This document shows positions 10,346-23,131 of a stretch of 64,000 bases of DNA, piece after piece. Each line of letters begins with the position of its first letter. The first letter of the stretch is position 1. The position numbers and the translations under genes are program-made. The stretch lies in NCBI GenBank assembly GCA_947561395.2, contig OX387190.1, positions 34,404,858 to 34,468,857 of the forward strand. The letters are read 5' to 3'. A model generated the notes under the pieces. That model worked only from the letters and a program-made list of their open reading frames with translations. It was not told where the DNA came from and did no database searches. Source of the stretch: Buxus sempervirens. Taxonomy: Eukaryota > Streptophyta > Magnoliopsida > Buxales > Buxaceae.

Positions 10346-11256
10346 TTTTTTTTATTTTTTTAAGCCAAGCCTACATATCTCCATTAACACAAACCAAAAA
10401 TACAGAACCACAAACAACCTGCTGGAATATACATTCAAACCATTGAAACATGAAAAAACTTAAGAACAGAGCCACTATTACATCAACTAGATTGACTACG
10501 TCTCGAGTAAAAAATGTTAGAACTGCGGCAAAAGCCACAATAACCGGCTGAGAACCAGCGGTAGATTCTGACGGAGGGTCCGCACCTAAGCAGATTAAAT
10601 AAACATTTCCTGTCAGACGGGAGGAGGACATCGTCGACGACGATAGGATAAAAGGTGGATGAGGTACCGGTGAACCGGACCTCTTCCACGCTAGGAGACG
10701 TAGAAGATGGTGGTTGAGCATGGCAACTCTGCACCAAGATTCTCCAATCACAAAAAGAAACAAAAACCCGCCATAACACCCATGAACAACAACCAGAAAA
10801 CACTGTAAAATACCATCGGCAGGCCCAAACACAAGAGAAACAAAAGGTAATATATACATTAACAACCAAAAATAAAACCAGAACGAAGAAGGGGCGTGAA
10901 TGAATCCGGCTATCCAACCAAAGAAAGCCGGTGGTAACCCCCCACTGTCATCCTCGTCAGAATCTTCAGAGTCTTCTTCGATGGTGTCCATTTCCTTCCA
11001 AAGAAAACTTGAAAGGCCAATGTAGGTGCCACAAAGAGACAGGAGCAAAGAAGAGAGCAACAAGGAGAAAACGAGAGGAAGACTTGGACAGAAATCAGCA
11101 GAGATGATCGGACTCCTTGTTAATGAATAAGAATAAAAAATCCGATCAAAATCTGGAGAAGACGACCTCCTCAAACCCCAAACGCCGGCTTCGAGCTCCT
11201 CACTGCCTCAATCGCCTCGAACTCCTCACCGCCTCTTTCTTCATAGTTCATGCTAA
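10346..11256 (-). mobile_element. Poly(A)-tailed retroelement with a small ORF
   Basis: On the minus strand this unit ends in AAAAAAATAAAAAAAAAA at about 10346-10363. It is flanked by near-identical 16-bp repeats, AATAATCGGCTAAGTT at 10330-10345 and AGTAATCGGTTAAGTT at 11257-11272 (two differences). Poly(A) plus a long target duplication indicates LINE-type retroposition, either of a non-autonomous element or of a processed mRNA. The unit carries an ORF that ends only about ten bases before the tail. A related but broken unit lies at about 13527-14240. Confidence 0.75.
10371..10991 (-). CDS. Acidic-plus-hydrophobic protein of the poly(A) element
   Basis: A 206-residue frame starts at ATG 10991 with MDTIEEDSEDSDEDDSGG. 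It continues with several hydrophobic stretches, for example FWFYFWLLMYILPFVSLVFG near residues 37-56, and ends VFLVCVNGDM. The frame stays open upstream to about 11174, also hydrophobic, without an ATG. The charged N-terminus and multiple likely membrane segments resemble the broken frame at 13666-14229, which begins MSTEEDTADDADDNDNGG. I do not recognise the family. It may be a retroelement-borne membrane protein or the copied exon of a host gene. Whether it is expressed is unknown. Confidence 0.4.
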   Translation of the reverse strand: MDTIEEDSEDSDEDDSGGLPPAFFGWIAGFIHAPSSFWFYFWLLMYILPFVSLVFGPADGILQCFLVVVHGCYGGFLFLFVIGESWCRVAMLNHHLLRLLAWKRSGSPVPHPPFILSSSTMSSSRLTGNVYLICLGADPPSESTAGSQPVIVAFAAVLTFFTRDVVNLVDVIVALFLSFFMFQWFECIFQQVVCGSVFLVCVNGDM

Positions 11257-11509
11257 AGTAATCGGTTAAGTTGTCGGATAATTAACTCTGCCCAATTATT
11301 TAATGACCTCAAGTTAAACATTTTTTTTCCTTTTTAGGTTATCTAAGCAACTCAAACTATTCAAAAAGCAATTCGACCAAGTTTTTCAAGTTATTTCAGT
11401 TAAACATTGGATATACTCGTACCTAGTTGTATGATTGTTTTACATATTTGTAAATCGCCATTGCAATTAATTTGGATGATTATCACCTACTATGTTTAAT
11501 TGAATTGGC

Positions 11510-11652
11510 TCATGCTTTAGATGTGAGATGTTGCCATGTGAAACATCTCACGATTAGTGTATTTTTATGTGAGCCCTACTTACAACAGTAAAAGAACACT
11601 GACTGTGAGATGATCCACATGATAACATCTTATGGCAAGAGCAAGAGGCAAC
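11510..11652. mobile_element. Palindromic MITE with nested hairpins
   Basis: The left part GCTCATGCTTTAGATGTGAG and the inverse of the right part (GCTCTTGCCATAAGATGTTA) align over about 45 bp. Each side contains GATGTT and CATGTG words, and GTGAGATGTT...AACATCTCAC forms a hairpin near 11522-11551. No target duplication confirmed. Confidence 0.5.
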
Positions 11653-13526
11653 TCAGGTAAATATGACAGAAGATTTCAACCCTAATTAATTATTGCAAAT
11701 CCTTTGCGCATTTTCTCTCATCATAGGTGTAACCAAGCAAAACATATCAAGCACATGCTTCAGTAGGTCCTATTGAAACGTGCCTATCAAAGCATGCCAC
11801 CTGATATGTTTTGATTGGTGGCACACTGTAACGGGAAAGAAAATAGGACAAAGGATCGATTCTTATGTGTGGCAATTAATAGTGTCTCATTGTATAGCGG
11901 TAAAAGACACAAAAATGTACATTTCCCTTCATTTAAATGCACCATTTGCTTTAGATGACAGTTACATATATGTGTTTTACTATTATAAATAAATATAAGG
12001 AGGCTTTTCTTCTTGAAAGATCTTTAACCGTCTGTTGCTCATGCGTAGCAACATCTAAAACAAAGTGCAAGTAATGTTAAGGGAAACCGTCTGTTGCTCA
12101 TCCCTTTTTTTCTACCCTTCTCAATGCAGTTTGAAAGAGATGCTGCCACGTGGTGCACATATGGTTGCAATTTTCTAAACAAGGAAATCTCCTTAATGTT
12201 TTAACAAGAAATATCAAGAAAAAAATTCTTATATGGTATGATCTTCCTCAAAATGCATAAATAAGTGCGGGAGAAAATAGCTCACAATTAAATGGAGGAT
12301 CGTCATGTCACACTTCTTAATTTATTTATCTTTAAAATTTTAGAGGGTAATTGGCACGACCGTGGCAATTTATACATCATTAGAGAGTTATTGGGCTACA
12401 TTTTGATACGCATGCTTTCAAGACGAAAGAAAGAGAGAAGAGTCAAGAGTAAGTGGATTTACCCGAAATTTACCAACTGGTTGGGTCTCTCGACTCTCTT
12501 CCTCCCTCTGAAGACATGCCGTGAATCCGTGATATCTCATTAATTCTTTAGCCGTCCCTGTGGGAAGGGAAGGACGGAAGGTAACATGTATTTGTCATCA
12601 CCAATCATTTGAAGGTCTTGTTGAGTTGGGTCCCATGTCCTTCCCGGAATTGAGTCCAGAGTAGCGTGGCATTCTGAGGACGTACAGGGCTTGCGCAAAA
12701 CCCTCAGTTTTTGTAAATAGCTACAGCTAATGAGTGAATGAAAGACTCTCGCCATCTTCAATTACTACGATAGGAGTGCTGGCGGGACGTACTACTCCAA
12801 CTGTCTTATCCCTGCCACAGCCCTGCTTTCACCCACATGCGCTCATGGCCTCATGGTCTGCACCTTCGGCGCACAATAACACGTTTCGGTCTCAACGACT
12901 AACAACTCGCTTCTGGTGGATCCAGATACCAGAGAAGAGACTCAGATGGGAGAGAGAGTAAATGGAGGTCATTCAAGAAAAAGATTATTATTGTGGAGGG
13001 TAGGGCCGTGGGTCAGCCTTGAGATATCAAAAGGTTGAATCGCATCTTTGGTCTTGTGAAAGGAGTGGGGTCGGAGTACCTGGTAGTGATGATGTTTCTG
13101 TCTCTCGGGAAACAGCTCCCGCGCTGTTCCCGCGCGCTTAACAGTAGTAGATGAGACAACAGATGGAGAGAGGGAGCCTCACGTCCATGCTTTCCTTTGC
13201 TTTACACCAGTCAGTGTCTTGTCGCTGCAATGGCTCCAGTTGACGTGAGTCCCCCCAACTACTCAATTCAAAGCTAAAACCACTGTCGTCTTTTTACGAT
13301 AATTTATCATTTTTCTGTCTCGCTCCGCGTATATATTTACATTATGTTATGTAAAATATTCATTAATTTATGCCAGACACATGCTAGGTGGGGAATATTT
13401 ATAGAATTGTAATCATGTACGATGGACTGAAAAAAAAAGTTAAGGCTTTATTTTGAGTCCTTAGTCCTTACATCATTCAAGTCCCAAAAAATCTTAAAAA
13501 AAATACTTGCCTGTATATACTAAACC
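11653..13526. other. Intergenic DNA
   Basis: Contains a direct repeat AACCGTCTGTTGCTCAT near 12028 and 12087, and moderately GC-richer DNA at 12560-13260. No frame with a recognisable family. No RNA gene seen. Confidence 0.4.
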
Positions 13527-14240
13527 TTTTTTTTTCTTTGATAGAAGGTCCGGCCTATGCAATTTCATTGATCCAAAACAAACTTACAACATCGTCGGCC
13601 AAATACCGGAATAGAACATAGCTACATTTGTGGAAACTTGAAATAACACGACAGAGATAAGGAAACTAAGCTTCTTGATACCCCACAGGACCGAATACAA
13701 CATTGAAGAAACCTAGACATGTGACCACAGCCACAACATCCAACAGAGAGCCATTGATAAAGTCTGGAAAAGGAACTGCTTGAAGGTGAATTAAAAGTCC
13801 GAATAAAAGGAGAACCAATATCGACGACGTCAGAGACACGATAGGAGAGAGGATAATTACTAGCAAATCGAAACTAACCCAATCAAAACCTTGTATCAAT
13901 AGCAGGGTAGGGGAGACACCACAAAATCCCTTCTCACATATCACTCAAAACAGCATACAACATCGACCAAAAGATGGATAGACTATTAGCACCTATTGGA
14001 GTGCACCTGAGATGGAACCTGAACCAAGACCATCACTACGCCAAATCCAGCATAAACCACAAAAAAGCCACATATATATAGGGAACTGACCGGCAAAATG
14101 AACAAAAAACCAAAAACGAGAACAAGCTAGTAGTTTGTGATAATTGGCAATCCACTTGGAACCAACCAGACACGAACCACCGTTGTCGTTGTCATCAGCG
14201 TCGTCGGCGGTATCCTCCTCGGTGGACATCTTCAAGTGGA
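13527..14240 (-). pseudogene. Broken relative of the poly(A)-tailed element
   Basis: A T-run at 13527-13535 is a poly(A) tail on the minus strand. Upstream, one frame runs from ATG 14229 (MSTEEDTADDADDNDNGG) to 13666, interrupted by two stops between 13993 and 13944. Residues after the acidic start are hydrophobic (WFFVHFAGQFPIYMWLFCGL; ILVLLLFGLLIHL). This matches the layout of the element at 10346-11256. No convincing flanking duplication was found, so the 5' border is approximate. Confidence 0.5.
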
Positions 14241-14299
14241 GCTAAACGATGATAGGGACAATGGTAGGGGCAGAGCTTCCAACTCTTTTGGCACACTAG

Positions 14300-15996
14300 T
14301 TATAAAACCCCGATCCTGATTATATCTTAATTATTAACTTTAATTATTTAAAGTGGGATTATTAGACTAATTAAGTTCTTGTGTTATTAAGATAAGGTGG
14401 ATGTGGATCATGCTTGAGAATTTGGAGAAGTAAATTGAATTTTATTGAAGATTATTAAGGTAAGCTTCATTAAGGTTATGTTTAAATTTTAATTGGCCAA
14501 AGTATCCTCCAAGTAGTTCTAGTGAAATAGGAATCAAATTCTAAAAAATTGAAGTAAATATAAAAATTAGCCTTGACGCGTGGACCTCTAATCGTGCATT
14601 GAACAAACGCTCGAACAGTGTCTCTGTCGCGCGTAGATTGCTTGCACGTGTTGGCCTAGCTTGTGGATTTATAATCGTAAAGCTCAGTATATCTTGGTTC
14701 GAAGTCAAATTACTAGTCAATTGAAAGCGGAACAGGCGCATATAAAAGCTACTATATCATTTTAATTCTGCAAGATTGGCGGGTAGAGCCACCCAAAGCC
14801 CGGCCTTTGGCAACCCCTATTGCCACTTCTACTTGGCAGATGAGATAGCCGATTGATTCTTTAACTTGTTTTTAGGAGCGAACTTTCTGGCAACCCCTAT
14901 TGCTACGTGCCTCTATTCAACTTATTAATAGCCATTAAACTAACTAGATTTCAAGATGCTCTGCAAGTACTTGACCATTTCTATATCTTCACCAAATCGA
15001 TCCATGATTGGATTTATGTCCGCTTTAATTGAGTAGCTTTTACTTGGTAACCCGAGATGTTGGCGGCGAATGACGATAAATTCATCTTGCCTACCTTAAT
15101 TTGACTAATGCTGTCATCCAATACCACATTTGGGCGGGTTTGGGCATACAGTTTTTATGGAACTTTTATATATTTATTAAAAGAAAATAATCTGTAAATG
15201 GATTGACTAAAAACCTACTGCAGAAATTGTCCGATAATTAGACTACTTATTCAAGAAACACCTAGTTATGGGCAAGCGAGATCTCATTATAAGTACAATG
15301 ATAACGCCTTCATTTTTTTTAATCTTTGTGAGGCTATTAAGAGTGTGATAAAACTTTTTAATTATTTAATTCTCTTCCCGTTTTATGAGTTTAATAAAAC
15401 CTTTTAATTATTTCTCTTCTTGATTGGCAGAGGCCAGCTACAAATTTTCTTCTTGCATTTGACTAGGTGATCAAAGAAAATTAACTAGATGTCTACATTC
15501 CTAACCTAGCCCTTGTTAATGCTAAGTTGGAGAATTATTTTGCCTTGGTAGTCAGAATATTAATAGCAATTTTTTCATAAAAAATAAAAGAATTTCAGAG
15601 CAATTCCCTAACCTTGCCTTCTTCTTGAATCCATCGTGTCATTGGTGAACGCAATTTCTTCGTCTTTGAGTTTTAGAAGAAAAGGCCAAAAGGGAACACT
15701 AGATCACAGAAGGAAAAAAGGAACGTCGTTAAAACATTTTTACTGGCCTTGCCTTATCACAAACATCATCCATGCTTGTGGGTTCTTACTTCTTAGCTTT
15801 GCTTTCCCCTTCATTTCCTTTTTCTACGGACGTCTTATCAGCTACATAGGTCTTAGGAGGCCATCCTGCAGTCTCCCGCCGGCGAGCTACCTTTTCATCT
15901 TCTTAATAACCAAGTTCGGTGGACCTTTGATGACTTGATATGGTCAGCTGATACGTTCTACGATCTACGATGCTGACGCTCGGGTGCAGCACAATC
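14300..15996. other. Upstream region of the KNOX gene
   Basis: AT-rich, non-coding as far as I can see. Two copies of TGGCAACCCCTATTGC lie near 14808 and 14888. Short frames show no known domain. Confidence 0.4.
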
Positions 15997-16004
15997 TATA
16001 AAAT
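15997..16004 (+). promoter_or_regulatory. Candidate TATA box of the KNOX gene
   Basis: TATAAAAT lies about 270 bp before the KNOX start codon, leaving room for a leader of roughly 240 bp. It is the best-looking TATA motif in the region; no transcript evidence. Confidence 0.4.
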
Positions 16005-16272
16005 ATCATGAGATAAATACGAGGAATTTTCCAGGGTTGATTTTCCTCACACGAAGGTAAAATCCATCTGCAGAGCGTAGATTGCCAAATCAAAATATCA
16101 AATTCGAAACCCAGATGTCATTCTTATTCTCTCGTGGTTTTGGGTAGCGTTCTTTGCCTGTAGATGGCCTAGGGTTCTCTTTTTTCCCTCACCGTTCTTT
16201 TGCTTTCTTCAAGTGTTTGGTTTAGCGGGTCTTGGGTTTGAAACTTTTTTGGTTGCTTTGAGTTCCTTGAAA

Positions 16273-19200
16273 ATGGAGGATTATAGTCAACTAAGCCAGG
16301 AAACAAGTACAAGAGGGAGTTTCTTGTACGCTGCTCCCGTTCTTGCACCGAATTCTTCTTTGTATGCGAGGAGCAGTACTGGGTCTAACTTAAGTGAACA
16401 TCAGCGGACAACACTCCCGATCAGCACCTTTCGTCTTGAATCAGGCCAGTGCTTTCAAACTGAACCTGATCCAGCTGTGAAGACTGAAGTAAGCACCTCG
16501 CAGCATGTTCGAGAATTTCAGCATCCTTTAATTAGAGAACAACATCAAGCAGTGCATCATCATCATCATCAACGTCAAGAGCAAGGAAGAAATGGGAGCT
16601 CGAGCGATGGTGAAGCCATCAAGGCCAAGATTATTGCCCATCCTCAGTACCCAAAACTTGTGGAAGCATACATGGATTGCCAAGGGGTAACCACCAACCA
16701 CCCTCTTATTCAGGAAAAAAGGATTTACAAGAAAATAGAAGTTGTATATTAAAAAAAGCCACTTGATTTTGAAGATATGGGATTCCCATTTTGATTGTCA
16801 ACCAGGTAGGGGCTCCATCAGAAGTAGCCACACAGCTCACAGCCGTTCGCCGGGAATTCGAAATACGGCAGCGATCTTCTGCGACTTGCGGGGAGATTTC
16901 AAAAGACCCAGAACTGGATCAATTCATGGTGATTCGATACTCTTCGCCACTCCTAAAAATGCATTATTCTAAAAAGCCTCTTTGTTTCTTCTGGGCGTAT
17001 TTTTTCTCCTTTTTCTTATCTGTTCCTTGTTTGGGTAAAATCCTTCTTATTCATCCGGTAATCCAGGAAGCTTATTGCGACATGCTGGTTAAATATCGGG
17101 ACGAGCTAACAAGGCCATTACAAGAGGCAATGGAGTTTATCCGGAGGATCGAGTCGCAGCTTAACATGCTCAGCCATGGACCCATTCAAATCTTTTCTTC
17201 AGGTAACCCCCTCCTTTCTTCTTTTCTACTCCCTCTCTCTCTCTATCTCTTTCTCTCTAATAGCTTTTTCTTTTAAGTACACTTGGAAGATGTTATTTCG
17301 AATGGAGGAATTCGTAAACTAAAACTAAACACAATATGCCGCGAGAGAGAGAGAGAGAGGGAGAGAAAGGGAGGTCAGAAGATTTTCAGGTTTTTTTACT
17401 CCGCATGGTAAGAAACAGAAATAGAACATAAATCGGTTAGTGTTGCAGAGAGATGGGTTTGATTTGCATTTTGTTTTCGGGTTCTACATTTTCAGCAGAA
17501 GACTAATAGTGAACTGTACGAGTACAGAGACTTTGTTATACCGAGGGCCCTGGAGGGATCCAGAGAGGGAGACCATTCGCAGTTATTTCTTTTCCTGAAT
17601 CCTGATTGCATTCTTCCTCCCCCGTTTCAAGCGAGAGGAAAGCTTTGACTCAAACTGACCTCTCGTGTCATCACTAAAAAAGGAGTCCACTGTGTTTGGG
17701 GTGGGAATTACACACCTTCCTCCCGTCACGATTCACGAGTATCTAGTAGAAATTTTGTCTCATATTTTTCAATCTTCAAATATCTTAAAAAATTATGCAA
17801 GACAAGACGCGCTTTCCATGAAAAAAAAAAAAAAAAATTTTGATACACACGTTCGCTTCTGTAATCAGTCAGCTTTATCGGTTCTGACACCAGCCCCCTT
17901 TCTCTCTCTCGTATTAGAGTTCCAAGATCCAAATCTCTCTTTTTATCTCACATTTGTTATGTTTGAATTCTGATTCTGGCAACCAAAGGATCTCGAAGAC
18001 TGAAACAAATAAATAAATTTCTCGTATATATATAGTTTTGGAATGCTTTGTTAAAGGGCCATTCGTTTCATATATATATATATATATTTATCTCTTTTGT
18101 ACTTTCCTTTTTTTTTTTCTCTCATTTATTCTGTTTGAACTCTCGTTCTGGGCACCAAAAGACCAAAAAACCCAAAGAGGAAAAAAAAAATTATAAAAAG
18201 GAGGTACTTAGTCTGATTCTATATCATATATCCACTAGAAGGTGGACGGCATCATCATCACTGTCGTCATTTACCGAGTTGTTCTTCTTGTCATCAGAGA
18301 CTTTTAATATGTTTTTTTTAGAAGTGTTAGTAAGTGAAGAACATTGGATGCTGTTCACATCAGTGCTGCTACCTAAAAACAACCCATTTAGGAGCTCGCT
18401 ATGGTTGTACCTTTGTGTCAGGATTCTTTTCAATTTCTTTCCCCAGTATATCTCTCACCCCAAACCCTAATCCAGTCTTTTAGTGTAATCCATTTATTTG
18501 CTTAATTGATTTCATGTTGGTGTTACTGCCGTCACCGTTGTTAGAACAAGCTGTTTCCCGTAGAGACGTGAAAATGCTTTATTTGTCTCATTTTCCCGGC
18601 CGGAAAAAAGGAATAAAATAGAGATCTCAAAAGGGCTATTGAGATGGTGATTTGATGAAATCCAGGTGAAGAAAATACTACTTCTTTATCTTACTGTTTA
18701 AAAATAGAAGAGATCTGGCTGAGTTGAGGTAGCTATTTGGGACTAACTGCCTGTTTGATACACTTATCTACCCGCGACATAGACCCATAATCGGTTCATA
18801 GAATCTGCTCCCAATGGGAAATGAATGAAAAAGTATTTCTCTTTACTCTTTCTATTCATAACTAGTTGTTAAACGACTGTATGATATTGGTAGACTTATT
18901 TTCCTTTGGGTAAATTCCATTAGGAGTTATAATTTGCTGTATTTATAGTCTGGAATTGAATTGATATGATTTGTTACAGTTCAGTAGATTATTTCTTTGA
19001 AATCTAAATCAATTATGCAACAAGTTCCTACGTGTGGAAACTGTGCATTGGTGCCTATTTCTTACACTTATCATGAATGCTTTGGTCCTTGTATGATGCC
19101 ATGGCTGTTAATTACCAGTAAGGTGGGGACTTTGAGTTGTCAGCAAAAATTGGTTCATTGAAAAATTCATTAGTTTTAATTAGGTCATATTCTATTTGCA

Positions 19201-22200
19201 TGCATTGGATTAATTGTTGTTATATTTCCTGTATAACTTTATCCATCTTAAAATGGCAAGTCATGTTACTCAAGCTCACTACAGCTATTTAAAAATTATT
19301 GCTACATAATTTGTGAACTACATGATATAGTTATGGTGCAGTTTATCGCCTGCTCATATTTGGCCATTGTTCTGAACATGAGGGATTGGTGTGTGGAAAA
19401 CTCTCTAGACATGACAATGCTTCTAATTAACCATTCCCAACCATTTATGTAACGTTTGAATAGTCTAGTACTTAGTTAGCTTTTTCTTTTCTTTCTCCCC
19501 TTTTCATTATGACCCCATCAGAAGAACAAATGTGCCAGAGTTTCAGGTTTGTATCAATGTGACTAACAATACGCACCTTAACAAGAATATTCAGGTTTGT
19601 ATTTTGTTGTCTGTGCTTCGAAGGAATTTAGTAGTCTGTTATGATTTAGACAATATTAATTCTGATCAAATCACTACATGAATAGGACAACCTCCCATTA
19701 GTATTTTTTTTCCCTTCGTAGTATAACGTGAATTTCTTCTTGATTGAAATTTCAATCTTTGCCACGGAGCCTTTTGGTTATTAACATTTGAGCAGGTCAA
19801 ATTGATATTGTATCTTATCTTTAACAGACATCGAAACACTTCAAAATCAAAAGTTAGAACATATATGGAAGATGTGACAGTAAATCATTTGGCGCCCACA
19901 AATTAGACTCTGAGAATTTCATTTTTTGTTGACCATGTTCCAGACTAATAATCATATATTTAGGCGAATCTGTTGTATTTATGGGCATAACATAACAGTA
20001 AAGTGCATCTGTGAATGTAATCAGCATACTTCTGATTTAAAGCAGAAGCACTCAATTTCAACCACTCATTAATTTCCTCAAGAAAATGTTGCATAGTGAT
20101 GGAAATACCCTCTTGCATCTGCTGGATTGAAGCTTTTGAATATATAATATTGTTTAACAGACATGATTTTAGAGCACGGTGGCTGTACTAAACAGGCTAT
20201 ATTTATATAACTACTATGACAAACTACATGCGTCTAAGGATCTAAATATGATGCTGAAATAGTTGGGATTGTTGTGTTGAATTCTTAAACATAAGGAATA
20301 ACAAAATGCCTTTTATCCCAACTAGTTTGAATTGGGAACACGGATCTTGTTCCTGCATCCCAAGCTGTCAAAAACTATAAACCACTTCTTCTTTTTTTCT
20401 TTTCTTTTGTGGTAGTGTTACAATGAATAATGTCAGTTGACAGCACTTTGAAATCTTGAACGAATATGGCTGCCCGACCAAACTGAAAGTAGAGGTGTCT
20501 AATATGACCCTATCACTTTCATGCCTTATTCCATGCATAGACTTGGTACATGCAAGGTTATTGTCACCTTGCTGAATTGCCTTTTTATCTATGCTGTCGG
20601 TTACTGTTGTTCTTTTGCTAGAAAATTTAGATGGGAGATTCAAAGTGGGATATATTTCTGGAGCCACAAAATATATGAACAGAGGTACTTGCATCCTCTT
20701 AATATTGTTGATATTTCTTTCGGAAGATTAATCCATGGAAAACAAAAAAGGAAAGAAAATTTGATAAATAATTTTGCCTTAACAAGTCATAAATACCTAA
20801 CTGAATATAAATCTATATGCACCACTTCAGAAGTACTTTTTTAGTGATTTTGGTGTCGCGAGAAGCTGAAATTTCTTAGTGCATCACAGGCTATCTTCAG
20901 GAGTGTTCCATACATTTTAGTGTTGTATACCACTTAAGTTACACCTCCAGGGGATTCTGTATCCATCTATTTTACCAAAAAGAAAAAAAAAGGTTTCTTC
21001 AGACTATTATTAGCAACTGAAAATTAACAGCTGCAGCTTCAGATCTACAGAATTTCAATATAGTGTTTAAATTCTTATTAAAATAGACTTTTTGCTTTAT
21101 TTTATTTTTTTGTTAAGTACCCTTGATGAAACTTTATCCACAACCATATTCCTGTTGTGTGAACATAAAATAATTTGATAGTCCATGCAAGAAAATTGGT
21201 GGTGGAGATGGATAGAGGCAATCTTTCATTGGAACCGGTATGGTTTTGTTTGAAGGTAATTCAATATATACTACAGGAAATTTAACCTTTAGTGTCATTT
21301 TATAAATGTCACTAAAACTTTTGTGACGTTTTCGATAAACATCAATGATAAGGGTATTATTGATTGTTTTAGTGACATTTTCGTAAAACGTCATTAAATT
21401 TTTTAGTTATAGTGACATTTATTTTGATATTTAGTGATGTTTATATGTATCACAAATCCATTTAATTCATTATAAAAATAATATATTTAAATATTTATTA
21501 ATGACGTTTACAAAATAGGTTCAGTGACATTTATTTGAACATTTAATGACATTTCTATAGGCCTTTTAATCCATCATATATGTTGCCCTCCATGACTTGA
21601 ACCTGAGACATGGTGCCTAATCTAATAGTGCCTATTACATGCCTAACTGTTGCTCCAGAAGTCCTATCACTTACAGAAATTTCTTTGTTAAGTATTAAAC
21701 ATCTATTAATTTTTTTGGAAATGTCATCATAATACAGTGACGTTTTTTAATAAATGTCACTATATAAGATTTACCTAACATTTTTTGATAAAATATTAAC
21801 ATGTACTAAACATTTCTACATGCCTTAATTATGATGTTTATTAAAATTTTCATTTTAATTTCATAGTACGTGACATTTTTTGATAAACGTCACTATATAA
21901 GATCTATAGTGACGTTTCTTATGTAAATATCACTAAAATTTTAAATTAGTGACTTATACTGTAAATGCCACTAAAATATAACTTTTGTGACACTTTATTC
22001 TAAATGTCACTAATATCAACATTTTTTGTAGTATACCTAGAATTTCTGGTGCCCATATAGTTCTTGCACTTGAATTGACTTTTTATCATAAGATTCATAT
22101 AGTGCGTGTAACATAGTTGATGGAAATGGAAAACATTTTTCAAACAAGTACCAATTGGAAAGTTTAGTTTGACAAGATTCTTTGTTTGAGACTTTTCCGC

Positions 22201-23131
22201 TTGAAGTTCTTCAGAGTGCTTTTCTTGGATTCTTTAATGTTCTATTCCTGGAGTTGGTATATATGTGTATTATATATTGTCTTCAATTTTTATTTTGTGT
22301 TACTGTTGTTCTCATACCTCAGTAGTGTAAAATCATAATACCCAATTATGTGAATTACGCGAAATCTGGACTTCATGTTGATTACTAGATAATCAGAAAG
22401 TGATGAAACTAGACAATTAATTTGCTTCTGTGAGGACCTAACCCATATGGAAGTGCTTGTCATTCCTCGTCACCTATGCAGATGACAAGTTTGAGGGCAT
22501 TGATTCATCTGAAGAGGACCAAGAAAACAGTGCTGGAGAAACAAAACTTCCTGAGATTGGTCCACAAGCTGGAGACAAGGAGCTTAAGAATCACCTTCTA
22601 AAGAAGTACAGTGGTTACTTAAGCAGCCTTAAGCAAGAGCTTTCTAAGAAAAAGAAGAAAGGAAAACTGCCGAAGGAGGCCAGGCAGAAGCTACTGAGTT
22701 GGTGGGAGATGCACTACAAATGGCCATATCCATCGGTGAAGTTTCATACTTTAAATCTGAATAAAACTGATAGTTGTCTGGTTCAGTCTGGATTTTGTAG
22801 AACAAATTTATATGGTTGTAAAAATATGAATCTAGAGAACTATTCTTGTGTATACTAAATTTAGTACTGCGTTTTTGTTTGTTATTTTCTAGAAATTAAA
22901 GTCATTACACTCTTAACATGCGTGCAGGAGACAGAGAAGGTGGCTTTGGCAGAAGCTACTGGTTTAGATCAGAAACAAATCAATAACTGGTTCATAAACC
23001 AGAGGAAGAGACATTGGAAACCTTCTGAAGACATGCAGTTCATGGTTATGGATGGGATACATCCACAAAGTGCTGCTTTCTATATGGAAGGTAACTTTAT
23101 GGGTGGTGCTTCTTTCCATTTGGGCCAATGA
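16273..23131 (+). CDS. KNAT1: Class I KNOX homeodomain protein (KNAT1/BREVIPEDICELLUS type)
   Basis: Five exons, 16273-16686, 16806-16928, 17067-17202, 22482-22735 and 22928-23131, join in frame to 376 residues. It is a nuclear transcription factor of the TALE class that maintains meristem fate and shapes internodes and pedicels, usually with BELL partners. Domains: N-terminal variable region with a histidine run, KNOX1 about 113-156, KNOX2 about 172-212 ([25 protein letters not shown]), GSE region with an acidic run, ELK 258-279, and TALE homeodomain about 280-343. The homeodomain has the PYP loop and recognition helix [10 protein letters not shown]. The tail [14 protein letters not shown] and final YMEG-NFMG fit the BP clade better than STM or KNAT2/6. 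The start is MEDYSQLS; an in-frame ATG at 16213 gives 20 unlikely extra residues. Intron 3 is 5,279 bp. Confidence 0.95.
17203..22481 (+). other. Long third intron of the KNOX gene
   Basis: GT at 17203 and AG before 22482. It lies between the KNOX2 and ELK exons, where class I KNOX genes often carry a large intron with regulatory function. It holds GA/CT microsatellites near 17230 and 17350, a TA run near 18075 and a CACTA-like element at about 21269-22033. I saw no embedded gene. Confidence 0.85.
21269..22033. mobile_element. CACTA-like element inside KNOX intron 3
   Basis: The ends are TACTACAGGAAAT and the inverse of TACTACAAAAAAT, close to the CACTACAAGAAA end of CACTA elements. The body is packed with direct and inverted copies of GTGACATTT / AAATGTCACTA and GATAAACGTCACTA, as in CACTA subterminal repeats. 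No transposase frame is seen. The first base and target duplication are ambiguous because the flank is TATATA. Confidence 0.6.

Noticed and set aside
12292-12961. Two short frames upstream of the KNOX locus
   Set aside because: No homology or consistent exon structure; likely chance.
16213-16272. N-terminal extension of the KNOX protein
   Set aside because: The 20 extra residues are unlike KNOX proteins, which begin near the MEDY-type start; treated as 5' UTR.
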